Origin: Paracoccaceae bacterium
GTDB taxonomy: Bacteria > Pseudomonadota > Alphaproteobacteria > Rhodobacterales > Rhodobacteraceae
Direction of reading: 5' to 3'
Assembly: GCA_016124615.1 (NCBI GenBank)
Contig: WGNF01000016.1
Span: 52,669-116,668 of the forward strand
Length of the DNA stretch: 64,000 nucleotides
Shown: positions 1 to 7,554 of the stretch, piece after piece
Layout: each line of letters begins with the position of its first letter
Numbering within the stretch: the first letter of the stretch is position 1
Program-made: the position numbers and the translations under genes
Notes under the pieces: model-generated
Database searches by the model: none
What the model saw: only the letters and a program-made list of their open reading frames with translations
What the model was told of the DNA's origin: nothing

Positions 1-260
1 AGGTCTACCTCGGCCATGTAGCCGACATAACCATCCTGCTGGCGTTGCACGAAGGCCCAGCCGTCGCGGCGTTCCAGCACCAGCACCCGCGCGCCCATCA
101 ACGCCTGCCGGTCGCGCGCGCGGCCGGGGGCGGCCAGCACCTCGGCCAGCGGGGCGGTGACGCGGGCCATCTCGCCATCGGTGAAACGGTCCGCCTGCAC
201 CATGCCGCGCAGCGAGCTGTGCGCGACACGTCCGTTTGCCGGGGTCTCGCGCCGGTCCAT
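1..260 (-). CDS. NlpC/P60-type (C40) cell-wall peptidase, N-terminal SH3-like part, cut by the window edge
   Basis: The first 86 residues read leftward from an ATG at 258-260 and run off the window. They contain a bacterial SH3-like fold (pattern ending D-G-Y-V-G-Y-M-A-E-V), as found in front of the catalytic domain of C40 hydrolases that cut peptidoglycan stem peptides. The catalytic Cys/His region is outside the window, so the enzymatic call is inference from the N-terminus and from gene order: in Rhodobacterales this gene commonly follows leucyl aminopeptidase. Only one base separates it from the upstream stop, so the two are almost certainly cotranscribed. It could also be another SH3-domain envelope protein. 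Confidence 0.6.
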   Translation of the reverse strand, partial: MDRRETPANGRVAHSSLRGMVQADRFTDGEMARVTAPLAEVLAAPGRARDRQALMGARVLVLERRDGWAFVQRQQDGYVGYMAEVD

Positions 261-261
261 C

Positions 262-1644
262 TTAGAGCCCGAGCATCTGCGGCAACGCCTGCAGCAGCGC
301 GCGGGCGCCCTGCCCGACGCCACCCTTCGGCCGGGCCGGTGCGTCGGCGGGCATGTGGCCGTAGATGTCGAAATGCATGTACGGCGCGGCATCGACGAAC
401 CGCCGCAGGAACAGCGCCGCGGTGATCGAGCCCGCAAACCCGCCCTGCGGCGCGTTGTCGAGATCAGCAATGCCGGGCTCGATCAGCGGCTCGTAGGGCG
501 TCCAGAACGGCATCCGCCAGACCGGGTCGCGCACCAGCGCCCCCGCGCCGGACAGCGCGGCGGCATGGGCATCGGTGTCAGTGTAGAACGGCGCAAGATC
601 GGGGCCCACGGCGACTCGCGCCGCGCCGGTCAGCGTCGCCATCGACACGATCAGGTCGGGCGCCTCCTCATCGGCCAGCGCCAGCGCGTCGGCCAGCACC
701 AGCCGCCCTTCGGCGTCGGTGTTGTTGATCTCGACCGTCAGCCCTTTGCGGCTGGTCAGGATGTCGCGCGGGCGCACGGCATTGCCGCTGATCGCGTTTT
801 CCACCGCCGGAACCAGCACCCGCAGCCGCACCGGCAGGCCCAGCCCCATGATCATCTGCGCCAGCCCCATGACCGTGGCCGCCCCGCCCATGTCCTTTTT
901 CATCAGCAGCATGCCCGACGACGGCTTGATATCCAGCCCGCCGGTATCGAAACACACCCCCTTGCCGACCAGCGTCAGCCGCGGGCCGCTGTTGCCCCAG
1001 CGCAGGTCCAGCAACCGCGGCGCGCGGGTGGAAGCGCGGCCGACAGCGTGGATCATCGGCAGGTTGCGGGCCAGCAGGTCGTCGCCCCGGATCGCCTCGG
1101 CCTGCGCGCCAAAGCGTTGCGCCAGCGCCATGAACGCGGCCTCCAGCTCGTCCGGCCCCATGTCAGAGGCGGGGGTGTTGATCAGGTCGCGGGTCAGCGC
1201 CTCGCCCGCCGCGATCGCCTCCAGCCGGGCGGCATCCACCCCGTCGGGGGCCTTCAGCATCGCCAGCGCCGCCTTTCCGGCGTGGTAGCGGTCGAACCGG
1301 TACTGCGCCAGCAGCCAGCCCAGCGCGGCCTCATCCGCATCGGCCGGGTCAAGCGGGCCCGCGATGTGCCACACCCCGGCGGGCAGCACCGTGGCAGCCT
1401 TGGCGATCTGGAACCGGTTCCGCGCCCGCGCCGCCGCATCCCCCAGCCCGATTGCCGCGCCCGCAAGCGCCCCGGCCGCACCGGGCAGCAGCGCCACCTC
1501 GCCCGCACCTGCCGCGAACCCGGTCGCCGCAAGCCAGCCCGCCGCGGCTGGATCCAGCGTGGCGCGCCAGTCGGTCAGCCGCTCTTTCGGAACGACATGA
1601 AGCGGCAGGGCGGCGGCATCGGCGGGTGCGAAGGTCAGGGGCAT
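262..1644 (-). CDS. leucyl aminopeptidase family (M17) metallopeptidase
   Basis: This 460-residue cytosolic enzyme removes N-terminal residues from peptides using two metal ions. The M17 signature NTDAEGRL is at about residues 308-315. The metal-binding and catalytic Lys/Asp set is visible in VGKG (about 227-230), CFDTGG (232-237) and MKKDMGG. The frame is open for 16 more codons upstream, but the ATG at 1644 starts a normal N-terminus (MPLTFAP). The N-terminal third is short and divergent, as usual in the family. The next gene, an NlpC/P60 protein, starts one base after the stop, suggesting an operon for peptide or muropeptide turnover. The exact substrate range cannot be read from sequence. 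Confidence 0.9.
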   Translation of the reverse strand: MPLTFAPADAAALPLHVVPKERLTDWRATLDPAAAGWLAATGFAAGAGEVALLPGAAGALAGAAIGLGDAAARARNRFQIAKAATVLPAGVWHIAGPLDPADADEAALGWLLAQYRFDRYHAGKAALAMLKAPDGVDAARLEAIAAGEALTRDLINTPASDMGPDELEAAFMALAQRFGAQAEAIRGDDLLARNLPMIHAVGRASTRAPRLLDLRWGNSGPRLTLVGKGVCFDTGGLDIKPSSGMLLMKKDMGGAATVMGLAQMIMGLGLPVRLRVLVPAVENAISGNAVRPRDILTSRKGLTVEINNTDAEGRLVLADALALADEEAPDLIVSMATLTGAARVAVGPDLAPFYTDTDAHAAALSGAGALVRDPVWRMPFWTPYEPLIEPGIADLDNAPQGGFAGSITAALFLRRFVDAAPYMHFDIYGHMPADAPARPKGGVGQGARALLQALPQMLGL

Positions 1645-1707
1645 GGCGGGCTTCCGGCTGTGGGTCGTCCCCAGCCTAGCCGTTCGCCGCACACCCGCAA
1701 GACCGGA

Positions 1708-2073
1708 TCAGCAGCGCCCGCCGACACGATCCCATTCGCTCGCCAGCGCCCGTTCAGCCAGCCGCAACAGCCGCGCCCAGGTCGCCGCGATCGCCGTCGC
1801 CTCGCCCACCGCGACACAGTCGGCCACCGCCACCGCCGCCTGCGACAGCCCGATCATGCCGACATGATCGGCCAGCCGCCGAAAGCTGCGCAGCCCGCGC
1901 GCGAAGGCGTCAAACGCCCCCTCGGCCGCGTAGGCCACCAGCGACGACATCACCAGCGCCATTTCCCCGGTGGCGCGGGCCACGAGGCTTTCGGCCCCCG
2001 CCGCCCCGAATTCCGCATAAAGCGCCGCCATCCGCGCCGGATCGAGGCTGATCGCCTCGACCGGGCGGAGCAT
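1708..2073 (-). CDS. small all-helical protein, possibly a degenerate Hpt-like domain
   Basis: This 121-residue protein starts at the ATG at 2073, preceded by a GGGGTAAC stretch. It has no signal peptide or membrane segment and is Ala-rich and predicted helical throughout. The segment S-F-R-R-L-A-D-H-V-G-M-I-G-L resembles the phosphotransfer helix of histidine phosphotransfer (Hpt) domains, but the phospho-accepting His of the H-x-L-K-G pattern is replaced, so active phosphotransfer is doubtful. The resemblance is inference. The gene points leftward toward leucyl aminopeptidase, 63 bases upstream of it, and is divergent from carbonic anhydrase. Confidence 0.6.
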   Translation of the reverse strand: MLRPVEAISLDPARMAALYAEFGAAGAESLVARATGEMALVMSSLVAYAAEGAFDAFARGLRSFRRLADHVGMIGLSQAAVAVADCVAVGEATAIAATWARLLRLAERALASEWDRVGGRC

Positions 2074-2233
2074 CGTTACCCCACACACGTCGCACCCTCC
2101 ATGAACCCCGTCACCCGTTGTCACCGTGGCGAAGCGCGCTGAAGATTTCGTTGCGTTGCAGCGAAAAATGCCTCGAACTTGGTTCAAAACGGTCCTAGAC
2201 AGGCCTGACGCCCCCCGGAAGGACACAACCACG

Positions 2234-2884
2234 ATGCCCCAGGCCCGGCCGCTTCCCGCCTACCTCGTCCAGCGCTACCACGGCTGGAAAGCCACCACCT
2301 TTGCCCAGAACAAGGGCTGGTACCGCCGTCTGGCGACCGAGGGGCAACGCCCCCGCGCGATGGTGATCTCCTGCTGCGACAGCCGGGTTCACGTCACCTC
2401 GATCTTCGGCGCGGACGAGGGTGAGTTCTTCATCCACCGCAACATCGCCAATCTGGTGCCGCCCTCGAACCCCGATGGCGAGTATCACGGCACCTCGGCC
2501 GCGGTCGAATTCGCCGTGACCGCGCTGAAAGTGGCGCATCTGATCGTGCTGGGCCATTCCAACTGCGGCGGCGTCAACGGCTGCTATGCGATGTGTTCCG
2601 GCAAGGCGCCCGAGCTGGAGGAAAAGTCGAGCTTCGTCGGCCGCTGGATGGACATGCTGCGCCCCGGCTACGACCGGGTGAAAGACCTGCCCGAAGAACG
2701 CGACCGCCTGCTGGCGCTGGAAAAGCAGGCGGTGCTGATCTCGCTGGAAAACCTGATGACCTTCCCGTTCGTCCGCGAGGCGGTCGAATCCGAAAACCTG
2801 ACGCTGCACGGGCTCTGGACCGAACTCGGCGAGGGCGGGCTGGAACAATACGACGCCACCATCAACGCGTTCGTGCCGGTCTAA
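2234..2884 (+). CDS. beta-class carbonic anhydrase
   Basis: The 216-residue protein interconverts CO2 and bicarbonate in the cytoplasm. The beta-class zinc site is complete: C48-D49-S50-R51, and H108 with C111 in GHSNCGG. D49 and R51 form the usual gating dyad. Length is typical. The frame is open 36 codons further upstream, but the ATG at 2234 gives the normal N-terminus (MPQARPLPAYL). It is divergent from the Hpt-like gene, so its promoter lies in 2074-2233. The plant-type C-terminal extension is absent. Roles in supplying bicarbonate for carboxylation or handling CO2 from formate oxidation are inference. Confidence 0.95.
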   Translation: MPQARPLPAYLVQRYHGWKATTFAQNKGWYRRLATEGQRPRAMVISCCDSRVHVTSIFGADEGEFFIHRNIANLVPPSNPDGEYHGTSAAVEFAVTALKVAHLIVLGHSNCGGVNGCYAMCSGKAPELEEKSSFVGRWMDMLRPGYDRVKDLPEERDRLLALEKQAVLISLENLMTFPFVREAVESENLTLHGLWTELGEGGLEQYDATINAFVPV

Positions 2885-2894
2885 GCTGCCGCCC

Positions 2895-4514
2895 CTATTG
2901 CAGCACCTGCCCCGCCGGCCAGTTCAGCGTGGTTTCCAGCCGGAACGTCAGCGCCTTTCCGGCGGCGATGTCGGTCTTCCAGATCAGCAGGCCGCGCTTG
3001 CCATCGGGGTCGGTCTCGGTCGGGGCCGGGTCGACCTTCGTCTTCACCACCAGCGCGTCCTGTTCGGAATAGGGCACCTGCCCCATCACGCGCAGCGGCC
3101 AGTCTTCGGCGGTCAGGTTCTCGACCTTCAGCAGCGACACTTCGTGGCTGCCGTTCGACTTCGACAGGATGCCGCGGTCGCCCGACGATTTCTCGGGCGT
3201 CGTCATGCTTAGCCGCATCCCGTCGATGGCGCCAAAGCCCAGCGTCAGCTCGGTTCCCGCCGCCGTCATCGGCAGCGCGTCGGCCCCCACCACCGCGCCA
3301 TCGGCGAACAGCATCGCCTGCCCCGGCAACAGCACCTGCCCGCTGTCGTTCTTCGCCTTCGCCATCAGATAGGCGGTGGTGTCGCTTGACGGCACCGCCT
3401 CGGCATAGACATCGGCCGTCAGATCCACGCTGTCGAGGCTGAAGCGCACCGCATCCACCCCGCTGCGGATGGTGGCCGGGTCGGGGTAGCGATAGGTCAC
3501 GGTCGCCCCGAGCAATTCGGTATGCGCGCTGATCGCCCCGCCGCCGCCCGGCGACGGCGCCGCGAGCATCACCGGCGCCTCCATCACCGGCGCCTTCATC
3601 GCGCTGGCCATCGGCGCGGCGTCCATTTGCACCTCTGGTGCGATGCTGATCAGGTCGGGCGACAATTCCGACGGCGCCGACTGCCCCGAGGGTCGCGCCG
3701 TCGACAGTGTCAATGCCACATCCGTCCAGTCCTCGCCCGAGGCTTGGTGCACCGAAACGCCGCGGTCGATCACCAGCTTGCCCGCCTTGCGGTCCAGATG
3801 AATGTCATAGACCGGCTGCCAGTCGGCGTTCGGGGTATAGGTGGTGATCTCCACCGTGCCCTGACCCGAGACGCTGGCGACCAGCGTGGCATGGGCGTCG
3901 CCGCTTTGCAGCGCGGCCAGCGCCTTTTTGGCATGGTCCAGCGCGTCGCGGTCGGGCTTCAGCGCCAGATCGGCGGCCCGCGCCTTCTGCTCGGCGTCCA
4001 GCGCCCGCCCGGTGGCGGCCAGCACCTCGTCGTTCACCATCTGCGCCTGCGCGCGCAACTCATCGGTGCTGGCGGCGGGGGCGCGCTGGTTCAGCCCGTG
4101 CAGAAAGGCGATTTCCTCGGCCGTGGCCTGCGCCTGCAACCGGATCGCGGCCACCGCGAACTCTTTCCCGGCCAGCACCTGCGTCAGCCGGTCCACCTCG
4201 TCCTGCGCCGCCTTCACCTCGGGCGCCGTCAGGTCGGCAGTGGCGGGTTGGCGGCCACTCAGCACGTTGACGGCGCCGATGGTGACACCTTGGCCCACCA
4301 CCCGCAGCGTCGCGGGCACCACCCCGGCGGGCAGGTCAGGCACGACCAGCTGATTCATCCCGGCAGGCCCGGCCACCGTCACCTCACGGGTGATCTGGGC
4401 CAGACCGGGGAATACCGTGACACGGGTGATGTGCGAGCGCGCCGCGATGGTTTCAGCACTGACAGCGGCGGGCAGGGCAACGCTGAGCAGAAGAATGGGC
4501 AGGGCAATACGCAT
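2895..4514 (-). CDS. DUF4139 domain-containing secreted protein (mucoidy inhibitor-like)
   Basis: This 539-residue protein begins with a clear Sec signal peptide (MRIALPILLLSVALPAAVSAE). An N-terminal DUF4140-type strand-rich region (ITRVTVFPGLAQITREV) is followed by a helical coiled segment rich in Ala, Gln and Glu (about residues 90-205) and then the C-terminal DUF4139 beta domain. This is the architecture of mucoidy inhibitor A-like proteins, whose biochemical role is unknown. The start at 4514 is preferred over the longer frame because it coincides with the signal peptide and has AGGA upstream. It faces carbonic anhydrase tail to tail with a 10-base gap. An envelope role is inferred from the signal peptide. 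Confidence 0.8.
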   Translation of the reverse strand: MRIALPILLLSVALPAAVSAETIAARSHITRVTVFPGLAQITREVTVAGPAGMNQLVVPDLPAGVVPATLRVVGQGVTIGAVNVLSGRQPATADLTAPEVKAAQDEVDRLTQVLAGKEFAVAAIRLQAQATAEEIAFLHGLNQRAPAASTDELRAQAQMVNDEVLAATGRALDAEQKARAADLALKPDRDALDHAKKALAALQSGDAHATLVASVSGQGTVEITTYTPNADWQPVYDIHLDRKAGKLVIDRGVSVHQASGEDWTDVALTLSTARPSGQSAPSELSPDLISIAPEVQMDAAPMASAMKAPVMEAPVMLAAPSPGGGGAISAHTELLGATVTYRYPDPATIRSGVDAVRFSLDSVDLTADVYAEAVPSSDTTAYLMAKAKNDSGQVLLPGQAMLFADGAVVGADALPMTAAGTELTLGFGAIDGMRLSMTTPEKSSGDRGILSKSNGSHEVSLLKVENLTAEDWPLRVMGQVPYSEQDALVVKTKVDPAPTETDPDGKRGLLIWKTDIAAGKALTFRLETTLNWPAGQVLQ

Positions 4515-4650
4515 CGGAAAACCTCCTTGAAATCGGTTCCAGCTTGCCCGAGCCGCACCCAAAAGCAAGCGCCCCGATGCCGCGCCAAGGCAGGCGCCGG
4601 GGGCGCCTGCGAAGCCGGTCTTTGGCGGTGCAAAATCGGTGTGAAAACGG

Positions 4651-4676
4651 TGCCAAATCGGTATCCCGATTTGGCA
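4651..4676 (-). terminator. perfect 11-bp hairpin downstream of asd
   Basis: TGCCAAATCGG is followed by a 4-base loop and its exact reverse complement. On the minus strand it lies about 60 bases after the asd stop and is followed by CCGTTTTCACACCGATTTTG, which has short T runs but no continuous U-tract. It could be an asd terminator, a protection stem, or an operator for the DUF4139 gene whose start is at 4514. Terminator function is inferred from position. Confidence 0.5.
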
Positions 4677-4736
4677 GCTTTCCCAACAGCTTGCGCCGGT
4701 AATGCCGGGGCAGTCGGCGCAAGCCTTAAAGTGTCG

Positions 4737-5759
4737 TTAACCCTTCTTCAGACACCGGTTCCCCAGCACCTCGGCGATCTGCACCGCGTTCAGCGCGGCG
4801 CCCTTGCGCAGGTTGTCGCTGACGCACCACAGGTTGATGCCGTTGTCGATCGTCGGGTCTTGCCGGATGCGGCTGATGTAGGTCGCATACTCGCCGACGC
4901 ATTCGATCGGGGTGATGTAGCCACCAGCCTCGCGCTTGTCGACCACGAGGATTCCGGGCGCCTCGCGCAGGATGTCGCGGGCCTCGGCCTCGTCCAGATG
5001 GTCCTCGAATTCGATGTTGATCGCTTCGGAATGGCCAACAAACACTGGCACGCGGACGCAGGTCGCGGTGACCTTGATCGACTTGTCGAGGATCTTTTTC
5101 GTCTCGGCGACCATCTTCCACTCTTCCTTGGTCTGCCCGTCCTCAAGGAAGACGTCGATGTGCGGAATGACGTTGAAGGCAATCTGCTTGGGGAACTTCT
5201 TCGGCGCGACTTCCTGACCCGGCACGTACATGCCCTTGGTCTGGTTCCACAATTCGTCCATGCCTTCCTTGCCGGCGCCCGACACCGACTGGTAGGTGGA
5301 AACCACCACCCGCTTGATCCGCGCGCGGTCGTGCAGCGGCTTCAGCGCCACCACCATCTGCGCGGTGGAGCAGTTGGGGTTCGCGATGATCATCTTGTTG
5401 GTGTATTGCTCGACCGCCTCGGGGTTCACTTCCGGAACCACCAGCGGGATCGCCGGGTCATAGCGGTAAAGCGAGGAATTGTCGATCACCACGCAGCCCG
5501 CCGCCGCCGCCTTGGGCGCATAGATTTTCGTCGCGTCCGACCCGATGGCGAACAGCGCGATATCCCAGCCGGTAAAATCGAACGTGTCGAGGTCCTTTGT
5601 TTTCAGCGTCTTGTCGCCAAAGCTGACCTCGGTGCCCATCGATTTTCGCGACGCCAGCGCCGCGATCTCGTCCACCGGGAACTCGCGCTCGGCGAGGATG
5701 TTCAGCATTTCACGGCCCACGTTGCCCGTGGCACCAGCGACAACGACCCTGTAACCCAT
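4737..5759 (-). CDS. asd: aspartate-semialdehyde dehydrogenase
   Basis: This 340-residue cytosolic enzyme reduces aspartyl phosphate to aspartate semialdehyde with NADPH, feeding lysine/diaminopimelate, threonine and methionine synthesis. The N-terminal dinucleotide fold has GATGNVG (10-16). The catalytic Cys is C130 in NPNCSTAQM. Length and C-terminus are normal for the family. The start at 5759 has an AGGAG ribosome site seven bases upstream. The gene is monocistronic here, with a strong hairpin about 60 bases past its stop, and is divergent from the DUF4424 gene. Confidence 0.97.
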   Translation of the reverse strand: MGYRVVVAGATGNVGREMLNILAEREFPVDEIAALASRKSMGTEVSFGDKTLKTKDLDTFDFTGWDIALFAIGSDATKIYAPKAAAAGCVVIDNSSLYRYDPAIPLVVPEVNPEAVEQYTNKMIIANPNCSTAQMVVALKPLHDRARIKRVVVSTYQSVSGAGKEGMDELWNQTKGMYVPGQEVAPKKFPKQIAFNVIPHIDVFLEDGQTKEEWKMVAETKKILDKSIKVTATCVRVPVFVGHSEAINIEFEDHLDEAEARDILREAPGILVVDKREAGGYITPIECVGEYATYISRIRQDPTIDNGINLWCVSDNLRKGAALNAVQIAEVLGNRCLKKG

Positions 5760-5885
5760 CGGGCCACTCCTTTTTCGTCATGAACAACGCGGGCCAATAG
5801 CGCAAAGGGCCCGGCTGGAAAAGCGGATTCGTTTCCTGAGGCCTGCCCGCCATGCTATCGTCACGGCATTTCAGGGGGGTCTTTC
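5760..5885. promoter_or_regulatory. divergent intergenic region between asd and the DUF4424 gene
   Basis: Two genes start outward from this 126-base gap, so promoters for both must lie here or close by. The asd ribosome site (AGGAG) is at its left edge and a G-run precedes the ATG of the rightward gene. No convincing -35/-10 pair was identified by eye. Confidence 0.5.
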
Positions 5886-6926
5886 ATGCCGCGTTCGCTT
5901 CTTGCCATTCTTCTTCTTTTCGCCGCCCCGGCCTTTGCCAACGACGGGTTCGGCGGGCTTACCGCCACCGGGCTGACCTTCGGGCAAACCGCCGCCGTGG
6001 CGATGGAGCAGGAAGACCTGTTCATCGGCCCCGACCGCATCCGGGTGGACTATGTCTTTCGCAACACCTCGGCGCAGGATGTGTCGGGCGAGGTGATCTT
6101 TCCGCTGCCCCCGATCCCGCTGCAGGATCTGGAGAATGAAGACTGGAACCTGCCCGAGGATCGCAGCCGGGAAAACCTTGTCAACTTCACCGCGACGGTG
6201 GAGGGCAAGCCGATCCCGGTGGCCATCGACCGTCTGGCCGTGATCGAGCCGGAAAACGCCTGGGAACAACCGGCGGCCACGCGCTACGACACCCCCGGCA
6301 AGGACGTCACCGCGCGGCTGGCCGCCTATGACCTGCCGCTGACGATCGACCTCGACACGCTGCACGCAAAGCTGAACGCGCTGCCGCCCACGGCAAGGGC
6401 CGCGATGATCGCCGAGGGGCTGGCGGCCGAGATCGACCCCAGCGACCCCACGCAGGGGCTTTTCCCGCTCTGGTCCATCGTGCTGCGCTATCACTGGCCG
6501 CAGGTTTTCCCGGCCGGGACAGCGCTGCACATCTCGCATGCCTATGAAAACCACCCCTCGGGCGGCCTCTTTGTCTGGCAGCAACCGCCCGAGGGCTACA
6601 GCCTTGATCTACAAAAGCAATATTGCGTCGATGCGGGCACCTCGAAGGCGATCATGAAGGCGATCACCTACCGGGATACCGACGGCACGATGCAAAGCAT
6701 CGGCACCGCGCTTTATATCGCCTATGTGCTGCGGACGGCGAATTCGTGGGCCGGGCCCATCGGCCACTTCCGCCTGACGCTCGACAAGGGCGACGTGCGC
6801 AACGTCATCTCGCTTTGCGCGCAGGGGGTGAAGAAGACCGGGCCGACCACTTTCGTGGTGGAGCGGACGAACTACGCCCCCGATCGCGATCTGGATATCC
6901 TGATCGTCAGCCCGCCGCAGCGTTAG
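5886..6926 (+). CDS. DUF4424 domain-containing secreted protein
   Basis: The 346-residue product starts with a signal peptide (MPRSLLAILLLFAAPAFA) and continues with the DUF4424 pattern: a GLTATGLTFGQT strand region, then DRIRVDYVFRN about 40 residues later. The family consists of exported beta-rich proteins of unknown function. Its stop overlaps the stop of the convergent GT29 gene by three to four bases. No catalytic residues can be assigned. It borders the Pse locus, but nothing in the sequence ties it to glycan synthesis. Confidence 0.8.
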   Translation: MPRSLLAILLLFAAPAFANDGFGGLTATGLTFGQTAAVAMEQEDLFIGPDRIRVDYVFRNTSAQDVSGEVIFPLPPIPLQDLENEDWNLPEDRSRENLVNFTATVEGKPIPVAIDRLAVIEPENAWEQPAATRYDTPGKDVTARLAAYDLPLTIDLDTLHAKLNALPPTARAAMIAEGLAAEIDPSDPTQGLFPLWSIVLRYHWPQVFPAGTALHISHAYENHPSGGLFVWQQPPEGYSLDLQKQYCVDAGTSKAIMKAITYRDTDGTMQSIGTALYIAYVLRTANSWAGPIGHFRLTLDKGDVRNVISLCAQGVKKTGPTTFVVERTNYAPDRDLDILIVSPPQR

Positions 6927-7552
6927 GGGCGGATCAGCCGGAACCGCGGATCGGCGGCCAGCAATTGCTCGACCGCCGCCCGCTCGGCGGCAAAGTCGTG
7001 CGGCACCTGCGCGGCCGAGCGGTGGCCGGTCAGCGAGAGCGACTGAAAGAAGTCAAAGCCGTAAAGGTCGATCCGTGTCGCCTCGGACCCGGCAAGCAGG
7101 TCGATCAGCATCAGGCCGGTGGTGGGTTGCGCCCCCAGTTCGGCCCACAGTCGGCGAATATCGTCCTGGCGATGCAGGTAAAACCGCCGTCGCACCACCG
7201 CCCAGGTCAGCCGCTTGCGCTTGTGACTCATCCACAGGGTCAGGCGCGGGTTCAGGCGGTCGAGGTCGGCGGCCCCCATCCGCACCGCCAGCGCCAGCCA
7301 GTCGGTGCGGGTGCCGTGCGAGGCCGCCGCAGGCATCGGCGCGCGGTTGATGCGGATCACCAGATCATGCGCGTCAATCTCGTCCCCCGCCGCGCCTTGC
7401 GCCAGCGACCGCGCATTGCCGACCAGCGCGACGCTGCGCCCGGCCACCGCCGCCAGCATCGAACTGCGCGTGATGGATCGCCGGGCCAGCGCCGCCTCGT
7501 TGCGCGTCGCGCGGGCGAGGTGAAAGCGGAGCCGGTCGATCGGGCCCGCCAC
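6923..7552 (-). CDS. GT29 sialyltransferase-like glycosyltransferase
   Basis: The 209-residue protein has the large sialyl motif pattern S-V-A-L-V-G-N-A-R-S-L at about residues 40-50, followed by D-L-V-I-R-I-N-R-A-P. This is the CMP-sugar binding region of family GT29. A later G-Y/F-D-F-F segment resembles the family's C-terminal motif. GT29 enzymes move sialic acids from CMP donors. Here the gene follows the CMP-Pse synthase gene by two bases, so a CMP-pseudaminic acid donor is a reasonable inference. The start is a GTG at 7552 with only weak Shine-Dalgarno support. There is no signal peptide or transmembrane anchor, so action at the cytosolic membrane face is likely. Confidence 0.75.
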   Translation of the reverse strand: MAGPIDRLRFHLARATRNEAALARRSITRSSMLAAVAGRSVALVGNARSLAQGAAGDEIDAHDLVIRINRAPMPAAASHGTRTDWLALAVRMGAADLDRLNPRLTLWMSHKRKRLTWAVVRRRFYLHRQDDIRRLWAELGAQPTTGLMLIDLLAGSEATRIDLYGFDFFQSLSLTGHRSAAQVPHDFAAERAAVEQLLAADPRFRLIRP

Positions 7553-7554
7553 CC

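Noticed and set aside
1708..2073. functional histidine phosphotransfer protein
   Set aside because: The phospho-accepting His is not at the expected position, so only a fold resemblance is claimed.
157..2142. 661-codon open frame on the plus strand
   Set aside because: It is antisense to leucyl aminopeptidase; GC-rich codon bias leaves the opposite strand open. The translation is Arg/His/Gln-rich without any domain.
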